Part shown: positions 34,966 through 44,722 of the stretch, piece by piece
Position numbering within the stretch: position 1 is the stretch's first letter
How the letters are laid out: every line of letters starts with the position of its first letter
Source of the DNA: Clostridia bacterium
Lineage (GTDB): Bacteria; Bacillota; Clostridia; Christensenellales; Borkfalkiaceae
Reading direction: 5' to 3'
NCBI GenBank assembly: GCA_017504465.1
Contig: JAFVRE010000024.1
Location: 1-64,000 of the forward strand
DNA length: 64,000 nucleotides
Made by a program: the position numbers and the translations under genes
Notes under the pieces: generated by a model
What the model saw: only the letters and a program-made list of their open reading frames with translations
What the model was told of the DNA's origin: nothing
Databases searched by the model: none

Positions 34966-37083
34966 ATGGAAAAAATTAAAAAAGCAACGCTGGTATTACT
35001 TGCGCTCACGGCGACGTTTTCGATGGCTTTTTCAGGCTGTAAAAACGGAAATGAAGGGGGCAGGTACGAGCCTACTGCAGGTGTATATTCCTATAATACC
35101 TATACGGCGGTGTCACCGTCTAATTGGAACGCGCTTACCTATCGCGACAACAACGACAAGCAAATTATGGATTATATTTCCTCGTCGCTGTTTGAATACG
35201 ATTTCTCGAAAACGTCGGAAGGGGAAATTGACGTGAAAGGACAGGTGGTCGATTACGGCATGGCGGTCAAGCTTGAGGACGTTTCGGAAAACTATCTCTC
35301 GGGTGGCTGGGGAATTTCCGAGGGTGAAAAAAATCGCGCATGGAAAATAACACTGCGCAGCGACTTAAAATGGGAAGACGGGAGCAGTATTACGGCGAAC
35401 GATTTTGTATATTCAATGCGTGAACAGTTAAATCCCGATTTTAAAAATTTCCGAGCCGACAGTTTTTATCAAGGCGCGATTGTCATTAGCGGCGCGAAAA
35501 ATTATTTTAACGGCAGTGAAAAGGATTTCAGCAAGGTTGGATTTTTCTCACTTGACGACACGTCGTTTGTCGTTATTCTTGAGCAGCCGTTAAGTCTTTT
35601 AAAGGAAGACGGTACGCTCAGCTATAAAGCGGCGTACAATTTCGGTGAGTTCCCGCTTGTTCATCGAGAATTGTACGAGCGTTGCAAACAAAGACCGATC
35701 GTAGGCAGTAAGCTTTGGACGACGGACTACAATTCTTCCAAGAAAACGACGCTCAGCTACGGTCCGTACAAGCTGACTTACTTCCAGTCGGGGAAATTAT
35801 ACGTGCTTGAAAAAAACGAGCATTGGTACGGTTGGAAAGATAAAAAATACGAAGGCCAGTACCAAACGGATAGAATTTCCTGCGAAACGCTTGCGGAATA
35901 TAATACCGCTTGGATGAAATTCCAAAAAGGCGAAATTGACAAAATCGGTATAGACGTATCGATTGCAACCGATTACAAGAACAGTGAGCAAGCGTTTTTT
36001 ACTCCTGACGATTTTGTGGGCTCTTTACAGCTTCAATCTTCCAAAAGCGCGCTTAAAAATCGTGAAACAGCGGGTTACGATAAAGAAATTTTAGCTCAAG
36101 CTGACTTTAGAAAAGCGTTGTCGTTAGGGCTTGACCGCGCTGCGTACAATACGGCGTGTACGACGAGTTCGCGCGCAGGCTTCGGGCTCTTCAATTCAAT
36201 GCATTACTATGACGTAGAAAACGGCGGCGTATATCGTGAAACGGACGAAGGGAAACGCGTACTTTGCGAAATCTATGATATTGACGTAAACGATTATGCA
36301 AGTTTAGACGAGGCGGTAAACGCCATTACCGGTTATGATCTCGAACGCGCGAGAGCGCTTGTCGCTTCCGCTTATCAAAAAGCCAAGGAAGCAGGCGAAA
36401 TATCGGACACCGACAAAGTGCGTTTGGTGTACGGAAGTGCGGTAGATAACGAAGTAACAAGACGGTACTATGAGAATTTAACGTCACAATGGCAAACAAT
36501 GCTGAAAACCACGCCGCTTGAAAATAGATTTGAATTGGTTTTCGACGCAAGCTACGGCGACGAATGGGCGACTTCTTTCCGTTCGGGCGCGTATGATATT
36601 TGTCAGGCGGGTTGGCGAGGTGCGCCCTGGGATCCGGGATATTTCTTACTCGCGTATCTTGATCCAAACTATGCCTACTCGGCGGCTTGGAAAACGGATG
36701 AACACATGCTCACAGCGACAGTCAAAGGCGTGAACGGGCGCGGCGAAGTCACGAACTCACCTACGGACGCTTATAGCGCAACCAAAAGCTTGATGGAATG
36801 GTACGATGATTTAAACGGTAAGTGGGGGGTAGGTACGCTTGAAGAACAGTTCCGCTTATCCTTAATCGCGGCGATGGAAAAGGAAATTTTGGCGCAATAT
36901 TACACCGTGCCAATCACGAATAACTATTCTGCGTCCCTGATGTCTTATAAGCTGGATTACACGACGTACGAATATAATACGTTTATGGAATATGGTGGTT
37001 TGCGCTACGCGAAATATCGTTATGATGACCTGGAATGGAAAAATTACGTTGCAAAACAAGGCGGTACGCTTGATTATAAGTAA
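34966..37083 (+). CDS. Oligopeptide ABC transporter substrate-binding lipoprotein
   Basis: A 705-residue lipoprotein; the ATG at 34966 follows AAGGAG. The signal ends in AFSGC (lipobox). The mature part is a family-5 solute-binding protein (LKWEDGSSITANDFVYSMREQL, YGPYKLTYFQSGKLYVLEKNEHWYG), which usually catches peptides. It is longer than the usual 530-560 residues. A perfect copy of the dispersed 13-mer encodes GGRY only six residues after the lipid-modified Cys. It leads a complete ABC operon (oppB, C, D, F). Confidence 0.9.
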   Translation: MEKIKKATLVLLALTATFSMAFSGCKNGNEGGRYEPTAGVYSYNTYTAVSPSNWNALTYRDNNDKQIMDYISSSLFEYDFSKTSEGEIDVKGQVVDYGMAVKLEDVSENYLSGGWGISEGEKNRAWKITLRSDLKWEDGSSITANDFVYSMREQLNPDFKNFRADSFYQGAIVISGAKNYFNGSEKDFSKVGFFSLDDTSFVVILEQPLSLLKEDGTLSYKAAYNFGEFPLVHRELYERCKQRPIVGSKLWTTDYNSSKKTTLSYGPYKLTYFQSGKLYVLEKNEHWYGWKDKKYEGQYQTDRISCETLAEYNTAWMKFQKGEIDKIGIDVSIATDYKNSEQAFFTPDDFVGSLQLQSSKSALKNRETAGYDKEILAQADFRKALSLGLDRAAYNTACTTSSRAGFGLFNSMHYYDVENGGVYRETDEGKRVLCEIYDIDVNDYASLDEAVNAITGYDLERARALVASAYQKAKEAGEISDTDKVRLVYGSAVDNEVTRRYYENLTSQWQTMLKTTPLENRFELVFDASYGDEWATSFRSGAYDICQAGWRGAPWDPGYFLLAYLDPNYAYSAAWKTDEHMLTATVKGVNGRGEVTNSPTDAYSATKSLMEWYDDLNGKWGVGTLEEQFRLSLIAAMEKEILAQYYTVPITNNYSASLMSYKLDYTTYEYNTFMEYGGLRYAKYRYDDLEWKNYVAKQGGTLDYK
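35056..35068 (+). repeat. 13-mer, perfect copy
   Basis: GGGGGCAGGTACG followed by AG, in the linker behind the lipobox of the solute-binding protein. Confidence 0.8.
36825..36837 (+). repeat. 13-mer copy, one mismatch
   Basis: GGGGGTAGGTACG within the solute-binding protein gene. Confidence 0.6.
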
Positions 37084-37104
37084 CGCCTTGATGGAGGAGA
37101 GGCA

Positions 37105-38061
37105 ATGATACGCTACGTTTTAAAAAGAATAGGACTTATGCTGCTTTCGTTTGTTATCATTATGACCGTTTGCTTTTTCCTTGTGAAAATGCTGCCGCTT
37201 GTGGTAAACGCAAGTCTTGGTCAGGACGCTGAAATCGCGGAGGCGCAAATTGTTGCGAGAGGATATCGCGATCCTGTTTTAAAACAGTATTTTGCCTATA
37301 TCCGTAGAATTATTGTCGACTGGGACTGGGGCGTAGGGGTAAATATGCCCGAATACGTTGGGCAACCGGTTTGGGGGGTATTCGTAGAAAAACTCCCCCC
37401 GACGATATTGATAAATTTATATAGTAGCCTGTTTGCCGTTCCTATTGGAATATTGCTCGGCGTGTACGCCGCACTAAAAAAGAACTCGTGGCAAGATCAT
37501 ACGATTAGCGTGCTCGTAATGGCGCTCGTTTCCGTGCCTTCGTACGTTACGGCGTTTTTAGTGCAGTATCTTTTATGTTTTAAGCTGGGTTGGTTACCGC
37601 TTACCATGAGCGCAGGTCAAGACTACTTCACTTGGCAAACCTTCCGTTCCATGCTTCCTGCGGTGTTCTCGTTGTCTTTTGGATCAATTGCAGGGTACGC
37701 AAGATTTACCCGCGCGGAGCTCTCTGAAGTCTTGACCGGCGAATATTTATTGCTTGCAAGAGCGAAAGGATTAACGCGCTCACAATGCGTTGCCCGACAC
37801 GCGCTTCGTAACGCTATGACGCCGATATTTCCTTCCATCATAGCCGAGTTTATTGCCGTAATGTCCGGTTCGTTGATTATAGAGAAAATTTTTTCTGTGC
37901 CCGGCGTAGGGAAATTATATCTAACGGCAATCACCTCGCTAGACTACGATTTCTTTATGATGCTATCGGCATTTTACACCTTCATCGGCTTGGCGGCAGG
38001 GATTGTGGTGGATATCAGCTACGGATTTATCGATCCTCGTATTCGAGTAGGCGAAAAATAA
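37105..38061 (+). CDS. oppB: Oligopeptide ABC transporter permease OppB
   Basis: A 318-residue membrane protein with an N-terminal helix and a conserved six-helix permease core. The ABC-binding EAA-type loop is RAKGLTRSQCVARHALRNAMTP, and IIEKIFSVPGVGKLYL follows. It forms the channel together with OppC. It begins 21 bases after the binding-protein gene, behind GGAGG. Confidence 0.92.
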   Translation: MIRYVLKRIGLMLLSFVIIMTVCFFLVKMLPLVVNASLGQDAEIAEAQIVARGYRDPVLKQYFAYIRRIIVDWDWGVGVNMPEYVGQPVWGVFVEKLPPTILINLYSSLFAVPIGILLGVYAALKKNSWQDHTISVLVMALVSVPSYVTAFLVQYLLCFKLGWLPLTMSAGQDYFTWQTFRSMLPAVFSLSFGSIAGYARFTRAELSEVLTGEYLLLARAKGLTRSQCVARHALRNAMTPIFPSIIAEFIAVMSGSLIIEKIFSVPGVGKLYLTAITSLDYDFFMMLSAFYTFIGLAAGIVVDISYGFIDPRIRVGEK

Positions 38062-38077
38062 GAAATTATCAAATAAA

Positions 38078-38090
38078 GGGGGCAGGTACG
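38078..38090 (+). repeat. 13-mer, perfect copy at oppC start
   Basis: GGGGGCAGGTACG followed by CG and the TTG start of oppC; its G run is the only Shine-Dalgarno-like sequence. Confidence 0.85.
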
Positions 38091-38092
38091 CG

Positions 38093-39682
38093 TTGAATGA
38101 AGAAAATAAACGCTTAGAAACACAAATTCCAAAGAGTAAATTTGAATTTGCGAAGCGAAGCGGACTTGAAAATAGTGAAAATATATCAGGGGAGTCGGTT
38201 GGGTATTTTAAAGACGCATGGAGACGGTTTTGCAAAAATAAATCCTCGCTTGTCGCTACGGCAATTATCGGGTTTTTATTATTGTTTTCCTTGATTGCGC
38301 CCGTTATAAGTCCGTACACCGTTTCCTATCAGGACGACCGTTACAAATTTTGTCCGCCTGAAAACAAACTCTGCGTTTCGCTTGGCTTGAATTTTTGGGA
38401 CGGCTGTGAGAAGAAGATTCTTCCTGAGCATACTTTTCAATATTACCGTGCAATCGGCACGGAAACGGGTGAAAATCCTATAAAAAATGGGAAATATAAA
38501 TCCGAGCTAAGAAAAAACGGCAGCTATTATTCCTTCCGAATGAATAGTGTTAATGCGGTCGGTTGCGTGTTTTTATCACTAACGAAAGCTGAGTACGCTT
38601 CCTTGCAAGACTATCAAGACCGCACAGGAAGGCAGGTAATTTACCCGACCACAAACCCGAGCGCGCGTCCGAGCGAGCGGGAAGCACCGCAGCTTTTTAC
38701 GGACGCGAATTACTGGTATAAAACGCAGTTGGTGTCAGGCAAGGACGAGCAGGGTTTTCCCTTAAAACAAAAAATTGCTGTACCCGTGTTCGAGACGAAC
38801 GGAGAATTTATCAATATTTATGCTTCCTATACGGGCTTAGACGGCTATCGCAGTTTGCGTCTTGAGGGTCAGGAAAAACTCTATGATTATGCAATCGCAA
38901 ATCAAACGGGATACGAAGTTCGAGTGAAATACGCCGAGTATTATCGGTACTATAATTGTGAAGTTTTGAAGAACGGGATTGAAACCCCGAACTTTCTATT
39001 TGGTACGACGCAGGCGGGAAAGGATTTATTTACTTGCCTTGGCAGCGGCGCGAGACTGAGCTTTCTGCTGGCGCTGAGTATTTCCTTTGTCAATATGTGC
39101 GTAGGCGGCATATACGGCGCAATTGAAGGCTATTACGGCGGAGGGGCGGATCTTGTAATGGAACGTATTTCCGATATTTTAAGCGCCGTACCGTTTATGA
39201 TTGTCATTACGCTTTTGAAAATGCATTTCGGCTCGACTAGCCAGCTTTTGATATTATTCGTAGCCTTTTTCCTAACGGGTTGGATTTCCATGGCGAAACG
39301 GGTGAGAATGCAATTTTATAGATATAAAAACCGCGAGTACGTGCTTTCGGCGAAAACACTTGGCGCGACGGACGGAAGAATTATGCGTAAGCACGTTTTA
39401 CCAAACGCAATCGGCACGATAATCACCGGCTCGGTGCTTTCTATTCCCGCCACCATTTTTTCCGAATCAAGCTTAAGTTATCTTGGGATTATCAATCTTA
39501 ATACGGGCAGCATGACGAGCGTAGGCACGCTATTGTCCAACGCCCAACCCTATCTCACCACCTATCCGTATATGATTTTGTTTCCCGCGCTGTTTATTTG
39601 TCTATTGATGTTGAGCTTTAATTTATTTGGAAACGGACTTCGCGACGCATTCAATCCGACTTTGCGCGGCGAAAAGGAGTAA
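38093..39682 (+). CDS. oppC: Oligopeptide ABC transporter permease OppC with large insert
   Basis: A 529-residue permease starting at a TTG; the nearby ATG at 38097 is out of frame. The first membrane helix (about 60-85) is followed by about 215 residues of non-membrane sequence (to about 305), rich in Tyr and charged residues, before the usual core with AKTLGATDGRIMRKHVLPNA as the ABC-contact loop. Ordinary OppC proteins have about 300 residues, so the insert is an extra extracytoplasmic domain. It probably docks the long binding protein; that is inference. Confidence 0.88.
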   Translation: MNEENKRLETQIPKSKFEFAKRSGLENSENISGESVGYFKDAWRRFCKNKSSLVATAIIGFLLLFSLIAPVISPYTVSYQDDRYKFCPPENKLCVSLGLNFWDGCEKKILPEHTFQYYRAIGTETGENPIKNGKYKSELRKNGSYYSFRMNSVNAVGCVFLSLTKAEYASLQDYQDRTGRQVIYPTTNPSARPSEREAPQLFTDANYWYKTQLVSGKDEQGFPLKQKIAVPVFETNGEFINIYASYTGLDGYRSLRLEGQEKLYDYAIANQTGYEVRVKYAEYYRYYNCEVLKNGIETPNFLFGTTQAGKDLFTCLGSGARLSFLLALSISFVNMCVGGIYGAIEGYYGGGADLVMERISDILSAVPFMIVITLLKMHFGSTSQLLILFVAFFLTGWISMAKRVRMQFYRYKNREYVLSAKTLGATDGRIMRKHVLPNAIGTIITGSVLSIPATIFSESSLSYLGIINLNTGSMTSVGTLLSNAQPYLTTYPYMILFPALFICLLMLSFNLFGNGLRDAFNPTLRGEKE

Positions 39683-39683
39683 A

Positions 39684-40763
39684 ATGGAAGAAATTTTACA
39701 AGTAAACAATCTCGCGGTAACGTTCCGCGTTCCCAACGGAAATCTTCAAGCCGTTCGTTCGATATCCTTTTCTTTAAACGAAGGGGAAACGCTTGCAATC
39801 GTCGGGGAGTCGGGGTCTGGAAAATCGGTTACGTCCAAGTCGATAATGGGAATTTTACCAAATTCAGCTAAAATAGATTCAGGCGAGATACTCTATCGCG
39901 GTCAAGACCTTTTAAAACTCAGCGAGCGTGAAATGACGAAAATCAGGGGCAGGAATATTTCAATGATCTTCCAAGACCCTATGTCGTCGTTGAACCCGAT
40001 TATGCGGATAGGCAAACAAATCACGGAAACGATACTTTTAAATCACAAACAGGGGGATAAACGAAAAAGCTATGGAGAGGCCAAAGCGCGCGCAATCGAG
40101 TTGATGAAAGAAGTGGGGATTTCCGAGCCTGAACTTCGTTTTCGTCAATACCCGTTCGAGCTTTCAGGCGGTATGCGACAACGTATCGTTATAGCAATCG
40201 CGCTTTCTTCAAATCCCGATCTGCTCATTTGCGACGAGCCGACGACCGCTCTTGACGTAACCATTCAGGCGCAAATCCTCGAGCTTATCAATCGTCTAAA
40301 AAGCGAGCGAAAATTAACGGTATTATTTATTACGCACGATATGGGTGTAGTAGCGAGAATGGCGGATAGAGTAGCCGTCATGTACGCTGGGAAAATAATT
40401 GAATACGGTACGGTGGAAGAAATTTTTTATAAGGCAACACACCCATATACGTGGTCGCTTTTAACTTCCATGCCCGATCCCGACGGTAAGGAGCGTTTGG
40501 AAGGAATAGAGGGATCTCCGCCTGATATGACCAATCCGCCCATAGGCGACGCGTTTGCGCCGCGTAATCCCTATGCGCTCAAAATTGATTATGAAAAACA
40601 ACCGCCCTTTTTTAAGGTAAGCGATACTCATTATTGCGCGAGCTGGCTTTTGCACAAAGACGCGCCGAAGGTCAATCCGCCCCAAGCCATTAAAAGACGT
40701 ATGAATAGAATCAAAAGGAAGGAGTTGAAAGTTGAACAAGAAAAATCCAAGCACGGAAAATGA
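39684..40763 (+). CDS. oppD: Oligopeptide ABC transporter ATPase OppD
   Basis: A 359-residue ABC ATPase; the start at 39684 follows AAAAGGAG. Walker A is GESGSGKS (41-48), the signature is LSGGMRQRI, and Walker B is LLICDEPTTALD. The C-terminal oligopeptide/dipeptide extension includes HPYTWSLLTSMP and a Cys in HYCASW. Its 3' end overlaps oppF by 32 bases. Confidence 0.94.
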   Translation: MEEILQVNNLAVTFRVPNGNLQAVRSISFSLNEGETLAIVGESGSGKSVTSKSIMGILPNSAKIDSGEILYRGQDLLKLSEREMTKIRGRNISMIFQDPMSSLNPIMRIGKQITETILLNHKQGDKRKSYGEAKARAIELMKEVGISEPELRFRQYPFELSGGMRQRIVIAIALSSNPDLLICDEPTTALDVTIQAQILELINRLKSERKLTVLFITHDMGVVARMADRVAVMYAGKIIEYGTVEEIFYKATHPYTWSLLTSMPDPDGKERLEGIEGSPPDMTNPPIGDAFAPRNPYALKIDYEKQPPFFKVSDTHYCASWLLHKDAPKVNPPQAIKRRMNRIKRKELKVEQEKSKHGK

Positions 40764-41745
40764 AAAAACATTCGAAACCTCAACCCTGCCCCCAACGGAG
40801 CTGTTGCGCGTTGAAAATTTGAGCCAGCATTTTAAAAAAGGGAAACGTGTTTTTAAGGCAGTGGACGGGATTAGTTTCAGCGTTCAAAAAGGCGAGGCGT
40901 TTGGGCTTGTAGGAGAGTCGGGTTCGGGCAAAACAACGACGGGGCGTTCGATAATCGGGCTTTACCCAATCACGTCAGGAAAGATATACTTCAACGGTGA
41001 GTTAATCGCGTCGGGTGATAAGGCTGAAATGAAAAAAGCGCGTCAAAATTTTAGCAAATCAAGGCCTATCCAAATGATCTTCCAAGACCCCGTCGCGTCG
41101 CTCAATCCAAGAATGACGGTGGGGGAAATCGTAGGCGAAGGCTTAATCGTTTCGGGGGAAAACAACGCTGAAAAAATCAAGGAAAAGGTCTGCGCGAGCC
41201 TGATAGCCGTAGGACTTTCCCAGGATCATATTTCCCGTTATCCCCACGAATTTTCAGGCGGACAACGCCAACGCATAGGAATAGCTCGTGCTCTTGTCAT
41301 GGAGCCTGAAATGATTATCGCGGACGAGCCCGTTTCCGCCCTTGACGTATCCATTCAAGCGCAGGTGATCAATTTGCTCATTGACTTAAAAAAACGTTTG
41401 GGCTTAACGGTGTTATTCATTGCGCACGACCTCGCGCTCGTCAGGTATTTTTGCGATAGAATTGCAGTAATGAACGCTGGCAAAATTTTAGAAGTTGCAC
41501 AGTCGAAAGAGCTGTTTGCAAACCCGCTTCATCCATACACAAAGTCTTTGCTTTCAGCCATACCTTATCCCGATCCTGATTATGAAAAAGGCAGAACGCA
41601 TACCTTCTATGAGCCCAAAGAATACCTGAGCGATGGTGAACAGCCGGATTTACGTGAAATTAAAAAGTCGCGGTTTGTGTACGCAACGGAAGCCGAGGCA
41701 CAAGAGTATAAGGAGCAATTAAAAAATAAACATGCAAAAAAATAA
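40732..41745 (+). CDS. oppF: Oligopeptide ABC transporter ATPase OppF
   Basis: A 337-residue second ATPase of the importer. It starts at a TTG behind AAGGAAGGAG inside the oppD 3' end. Walker A is GESGSGKT (61-68), with signature FSGGQRQRIGIARAL, Walker B MIIADEPVSALD and the C-terminal HPYTKSLLSAIP extension. It completes the transporter. Confidence 0.94.
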   Translation: MNKKNPSTENEKTFETSTLPPTELLRVENLSQHFKKGKRVFKAVDGISFSVQKGEAFGLVGESGSGKTTTGRSIIGLYPITSGKIYFNGELIASGDKAEMKKARQNFSKSRPIQMIFQDPVASLNPRMTVGEIVGEGLIVSGENNAEKIKEKVCASLIAVGLSQDHISRYPHEFSGGQRQRIGIARALVMEPEMIIADEPVSALDVSIQAQVINLLIDLKKRLGLTVLFIAHDLALVRYFCDRIAVMNAGKILEVAQSKELFANPLHPYTKSLLSAIPYPDPDYEKGRTHTFYEPKEYLSDGEQPDLREIKKSRFVYATEAEAQEYKEQLKNKHAKK

Positions 41746-42091
41746 AGTATTGCCTTGCTTTCTTTTTGGAGTGGTGGTCGTTTTTGGATTGCCCATACTT
41801 CGAGGCGAGTGGACGCTCGCTTTGCTTTGCGACGGTTTTTCTTTTGCGGGTATATTACTTTTAAGCTACGCAGGGTTAGAATTTTTAAACGCCCAAAACG
41901 CGTTCGAGGGAGTTTTCTATATCGGAGCGCGCATAAAAAGTCTATTCTTGCCCTTTTCAAACAAGGGGATTTTGGATTATTCCGATTATCAGCAGCAAAG
42001 ACGGAAAAAAACAAAAAATATCGATTACTCTGCGCTAATCATCGGCGCAGGGTATTTGTCGCTTGCGATAATTCTGTTGTTTTTTCTTTGA
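41732..42091 (+). CDS. Small membrane protein, DUF3899-like
   Basis: A 119-residue protein with three hydrophobic segments (about 7-24, 29-47 and 98-118) and a basic loop (QQRRKKTKN) between the second and third. The layout resembles small DUF3899-type membrane proteins. It overlaps the oppF stop by 14 bases, so it is translationally coupled and cotranscribed. Function unknown. Confidence 0.6.
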   Translation: MQKNKVLPCFLFGVVVVFGLPILRGEWTLALLCDGFSFAGILLLSYAGLEFLNAQNAFEGVFYIGARIKSLFLPFSNKGILDYSDYQQQRRKKTKNIDYSALIIGAGYLSLAIILLFFL

Positions 42092-42128
42092 AAAAGTCAT
42101 TTAAAAACAAAAAAAACCCTTTGTTCAT

Positions 42129-42157
42129 TTTACAAATTGAAACGGTTGTGCTATAAT
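42129..42157 (+). promoter_or_regulatory. Promoter of serine dehydratase
   Basis: TTTACA (42129-42134), a 17-base spacer, TATAAT (42152-42157). Confidence 0.75.
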
Positions 42158-42187
42158 AGACTTATCAACGACAAAGGAACTGAAATT

Positions 42188-43384
42188 ATGCAGTCATTAA
42201 AAGAACTTTACCGCATGGGCAAAGGTCCGTCCTCTTCTCACACGATCGGACCGGAACGGGCTTGCAAACTGTTTTTAGCTGAAAATCCGCAAGCCGACGC
42301 CTTTAAAGCTATTTTATACGGCTCGCTCGCAAAGACGGGCACGGGACATGGCACGGAAGAAATTATTCGTACGCTTTTACCAAACGTCGAAATTATAAAT
42401 GATGAAACGGAAACGCTTTTCCGCCATCCTAACACAATGGATTTGGAAGCGTATAGAAATTGCGAACGCATAGGGCAGGTACGCGTTTACAGTGTTGGTG
42501 GCGGCGCGATTGAGATAGAGGGCAGGGAAAATCTTTGCCCGGAAGTGTATTCTCTTGAAAGCTTTGCGGCAATCAAGGAATATTGCCAAGAGCGCGGCAT
42601 GGACCTTGCCGATTACGTTTTTGAATGTGAAGGCGAAGAGATTAAAGAGTATCTTGCGGAAGTTTGGCAAACGATGAGGAACTCTTTCAAGGCAGGCGTA
42701 AAAGCGGAAGGCGTACTCCCCGGCGGCTTACAAGTACAACGGAAAGCGCGTATTTTATACGAACAAAAAATTGAAAATGAAAGACCGGAAGATCGGGAAA
42801 ACAGGCTTGTTTGCGCTTATGCGTTTGCGGTCAGCGAAGAAAATGCAGGCGGCGGAAGAATTGTTACCGCGCCCACTTGCGGTGCATGCGGCGTATTGCC
42901 CGCAGTGCTTATCTATGAATCGCAAAAACACGGCTACTCAGACGACGAGATTATTCGTGCGCTTGCGGCTGCGGGCGTGATAGGCAATCTCATAAAGACC
43001 AACGCGTCCATTTCCGGAGCAGAGTGCGGTTGTCAAGCGGAAATCGGCAGTGCTTGCTGTATGGCTGCGGCAGCGATTGCATACCTTTTCAAGCTGGATT
43101 TGTCCAAGCTTGAATATGCCGCGGAAATCGCAATGGAACACCATTTAGGGCTCACTTGCGATCCTATTGCAGGGCTTGTGCAAATTCCTTGCATCGAGAG
43201 AAACGCGGTTGCGGCAATGCGCGCGATCAATGCGGTATCCCTTGCGAACTTCCTTTCGGACAGCAGAAAAATATCTTTTGATATGGTCGTTAAAACAATG
43301 TACGAAACAGGCAAGGATATGTCTAAGCGTTATAGAGAAACGTCGGAAGGCGGACTTGCTAAAATTTACAAACAAGACGAATAA
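42188..43384 (+). CDS. sdaA: L-serine ammonia-lyase, iron-sulfur type
   Basis: A 398-residue single-chain enzyme deaminating serine to pyruvate. The start at 42188 has AAAGGAAC upstream; a longer frame reads back through the promoter. The N-terminal beta domain has [16 protein letters not shown]. The alpha domain has [13 protein letters not shown] and further Cys-rich segments that bind the oxygen-sensitive 4Fe-4S cluster. Pyruvate from this reaction can feed PFL. A near copy of the dispersed 13-mer lies at 42471. Confidence 0.93.
   Translation: MQSLKELYRMGKGPSSSHTIGPERACKLFLAENPQADAFKAILYGSLAKTGTGHGTEEIIRTLLPNVEIINDETETLFRHPNTMDLEAYRNCERIGQVRVYSVGGGAIEIEGRENLCPEVYSLESFAAIKEYCQERGMDLADYVFECEGEEIKEYLAEVWQTMRNSFKAGVKAEGVLPGGLQVQRKARILYEQKIENERPEDRENRLVCAYAFAVSEENAGGGRIVTAPTCGACGVLPAVLIYESQKHGYSDDEIIRALAAAGVIGNLIKTNASISGAECGCQAEIGSACCMAAAAIAYLFKLDLSKLEYAAEIAMEHHLGLTCDPIAGLVQIPCIERNAVAAMRAINAVSLANFLSDSRKISFDMVVKTMYETGKDMSKRYRETSEGGLAKIYKQDE
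42471..42483 (+). repeat. 13-mer copy, two mismatches
   Basis: TAGGGCAGGTACG followed by CGTTT, in the serine dehydratase gene. Confidence 0.45.
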
Positions 43385-43444
43385 AGCGAAGCGCGCCAAG
43401 ATAAAAAGCGCGTACTCGCAACGAATGAAAAAGGGGAAAGATTT

Positions 43445-44722
43445 ATGAAAGAAAAATTAACGGTAGCGCAAAAAATTCACGCTCGAAAGATCAAAAAACC
43501 GCCTACGGTCATTTACCGTATCCTTGCACAAATCTGGAAAATGCTGTTTATGAAAAAATACGGCGTAAAGGTCACGTATAACGTAGATATTAGAAAGGAC
43601 AAAGGCTCGTATATCCTTGTCAGCAACCACGCCTCACGCGCGGATTACATATTCACGGGCGTGCCTATGTTGCCCAACTGCTGCAACTACGTAGCAGGTT
43701 ATAACGAGTTTCACCGTTCGCATTTAGCGTTTGTTTTTAAGCTTTTACAAGTCATTCCCAAAAAGAATTTCGTACCCGACGTTTACACAATTAAACAGGT
43801 AAGCCGCGTACTCCAAAGCGGCGGAAGAGTAGTTCTTTTCCCTGAAGGAATGAGCTCCATTTCAGGCGCAAACCAACCCGTAGCGGTAGGTACTGGTAAG
43901 TTCATCAAACATTTCGGCGTGCAAGTTTATTATTCCGTAATCAAGGGCGGATACCTCACTACGCCAAAATATAATTTAAACGATAGATTCGGTAAGGTTG
44001 AAGTGGTATTCGACCGCATGTTTACGCCCGAAGAGCTGAAATCACTCACACCCGAGCAAATTGAAGATAGAATGAACGAGCTCCTTTATCACGACGATTA
44101 CGCGTGGAACAAAGAAAAGGGCTATGAATATAAGAACAACGGTGATATCGCGGACGGACTTCATACCCTTTTGTACCGTTGCCCTAAATGCGGCAAGGAA
44201 TTTTCCATGAAAGGCGAAGGGAACACCATTCGCTGCTTGGAGTGCGGAAACGGCGCGACGATTTGCAACACCTACGCCATGACTCCTTTTGACGATACTT
44301 GCGTCATTCCCGAAACGCAAACGGCTTGGTTCAATATGCAGCGCGAACAGGTAAAATCGGAAATTTTAGACGAAACCTTCACGCTTGTGGAAAAAGTAAA
44401 ACTCGGTAATTTGCCCGATTATGAGAATTTAAAAGACCTTAAAACGTCGGAAATAGTCGGGGAAGGTACAATCACGTTAAACCGTAACGGATTCACGTAC
44501 GACGGTACAAGAAAGGGCAAGCCGTTCTCTTTCCATTTAACGCCCGCCGAGCTTCCGACCTATGGTATGTGTACGGACGTTTCGAGATTTTACACCTTCT
44601 ATAAGGGCGAATTTATGGAATTTTATCCCGAGAACGAAACGGTAGAAAAATGGTTCTTGGCTACCGAAGAAATACACCGTTTAACAGGCGGAAAGTGGCA
44701 GGATTTCAAATTTGAAAAGTAA
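43445..44722 (+). CDS. PlsC-like acyltransferase with zinc ribbon
   Basis: A 425-residue protein with an N-terminal 1-acylglycerol-3-phosphate acyltransferase domain: NHASRAD (N61-D67, the HX4D motif) and FPEGMSS near 135. This is followed by a zinc-ribbon-like CPKCGKEF...CLECGN (about 240-265) and a C-terminal domain of about 150 residues I do not recognise. Plain PlsC proteins have about 240 residues, so the tail is an accessory domain. It presumably makes phosphatidic acid at the membrane. The gene is followed without a gap by the next gene. Confidence 0.83.
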   Translation: MKEKLTVAQKIHARKIKKPPTVIYRILAQIWKMLFMKKYGVKVTYNVDIRKDKGSYILVSNHASRADYIFTGVPMLPNCCNYVAGYNEFHRSHLAFVFKLLQVIPKKNFVPDVYTIKQVSRVLQSGGRVVLFPEGMSSISGANQPVAVGTGKFIKHFGVQVYYSVIKGGYLTTPKYNLNDRFGKVEVVFDRMFTPEELKSLTPEQIEDRMNELLYHDDYAWNKEKGYEYKNNGDIADGLHTLLYRCPKCGKEFSMKGEGNTIRCLECGNGATICNTYAMTPFDDTCVIPETQTAWFNMQREQVKSEILDETFTLVEKVKLGNLPDYENLKDLKTSEIVGEGTITLNRNGFTYDGTRKGKPFSFHLTPAELPTYGMCTDVSRFYTFYKGEFMEFYPENETVEKWFLATEEIHRLTGGKWQDFKFEK

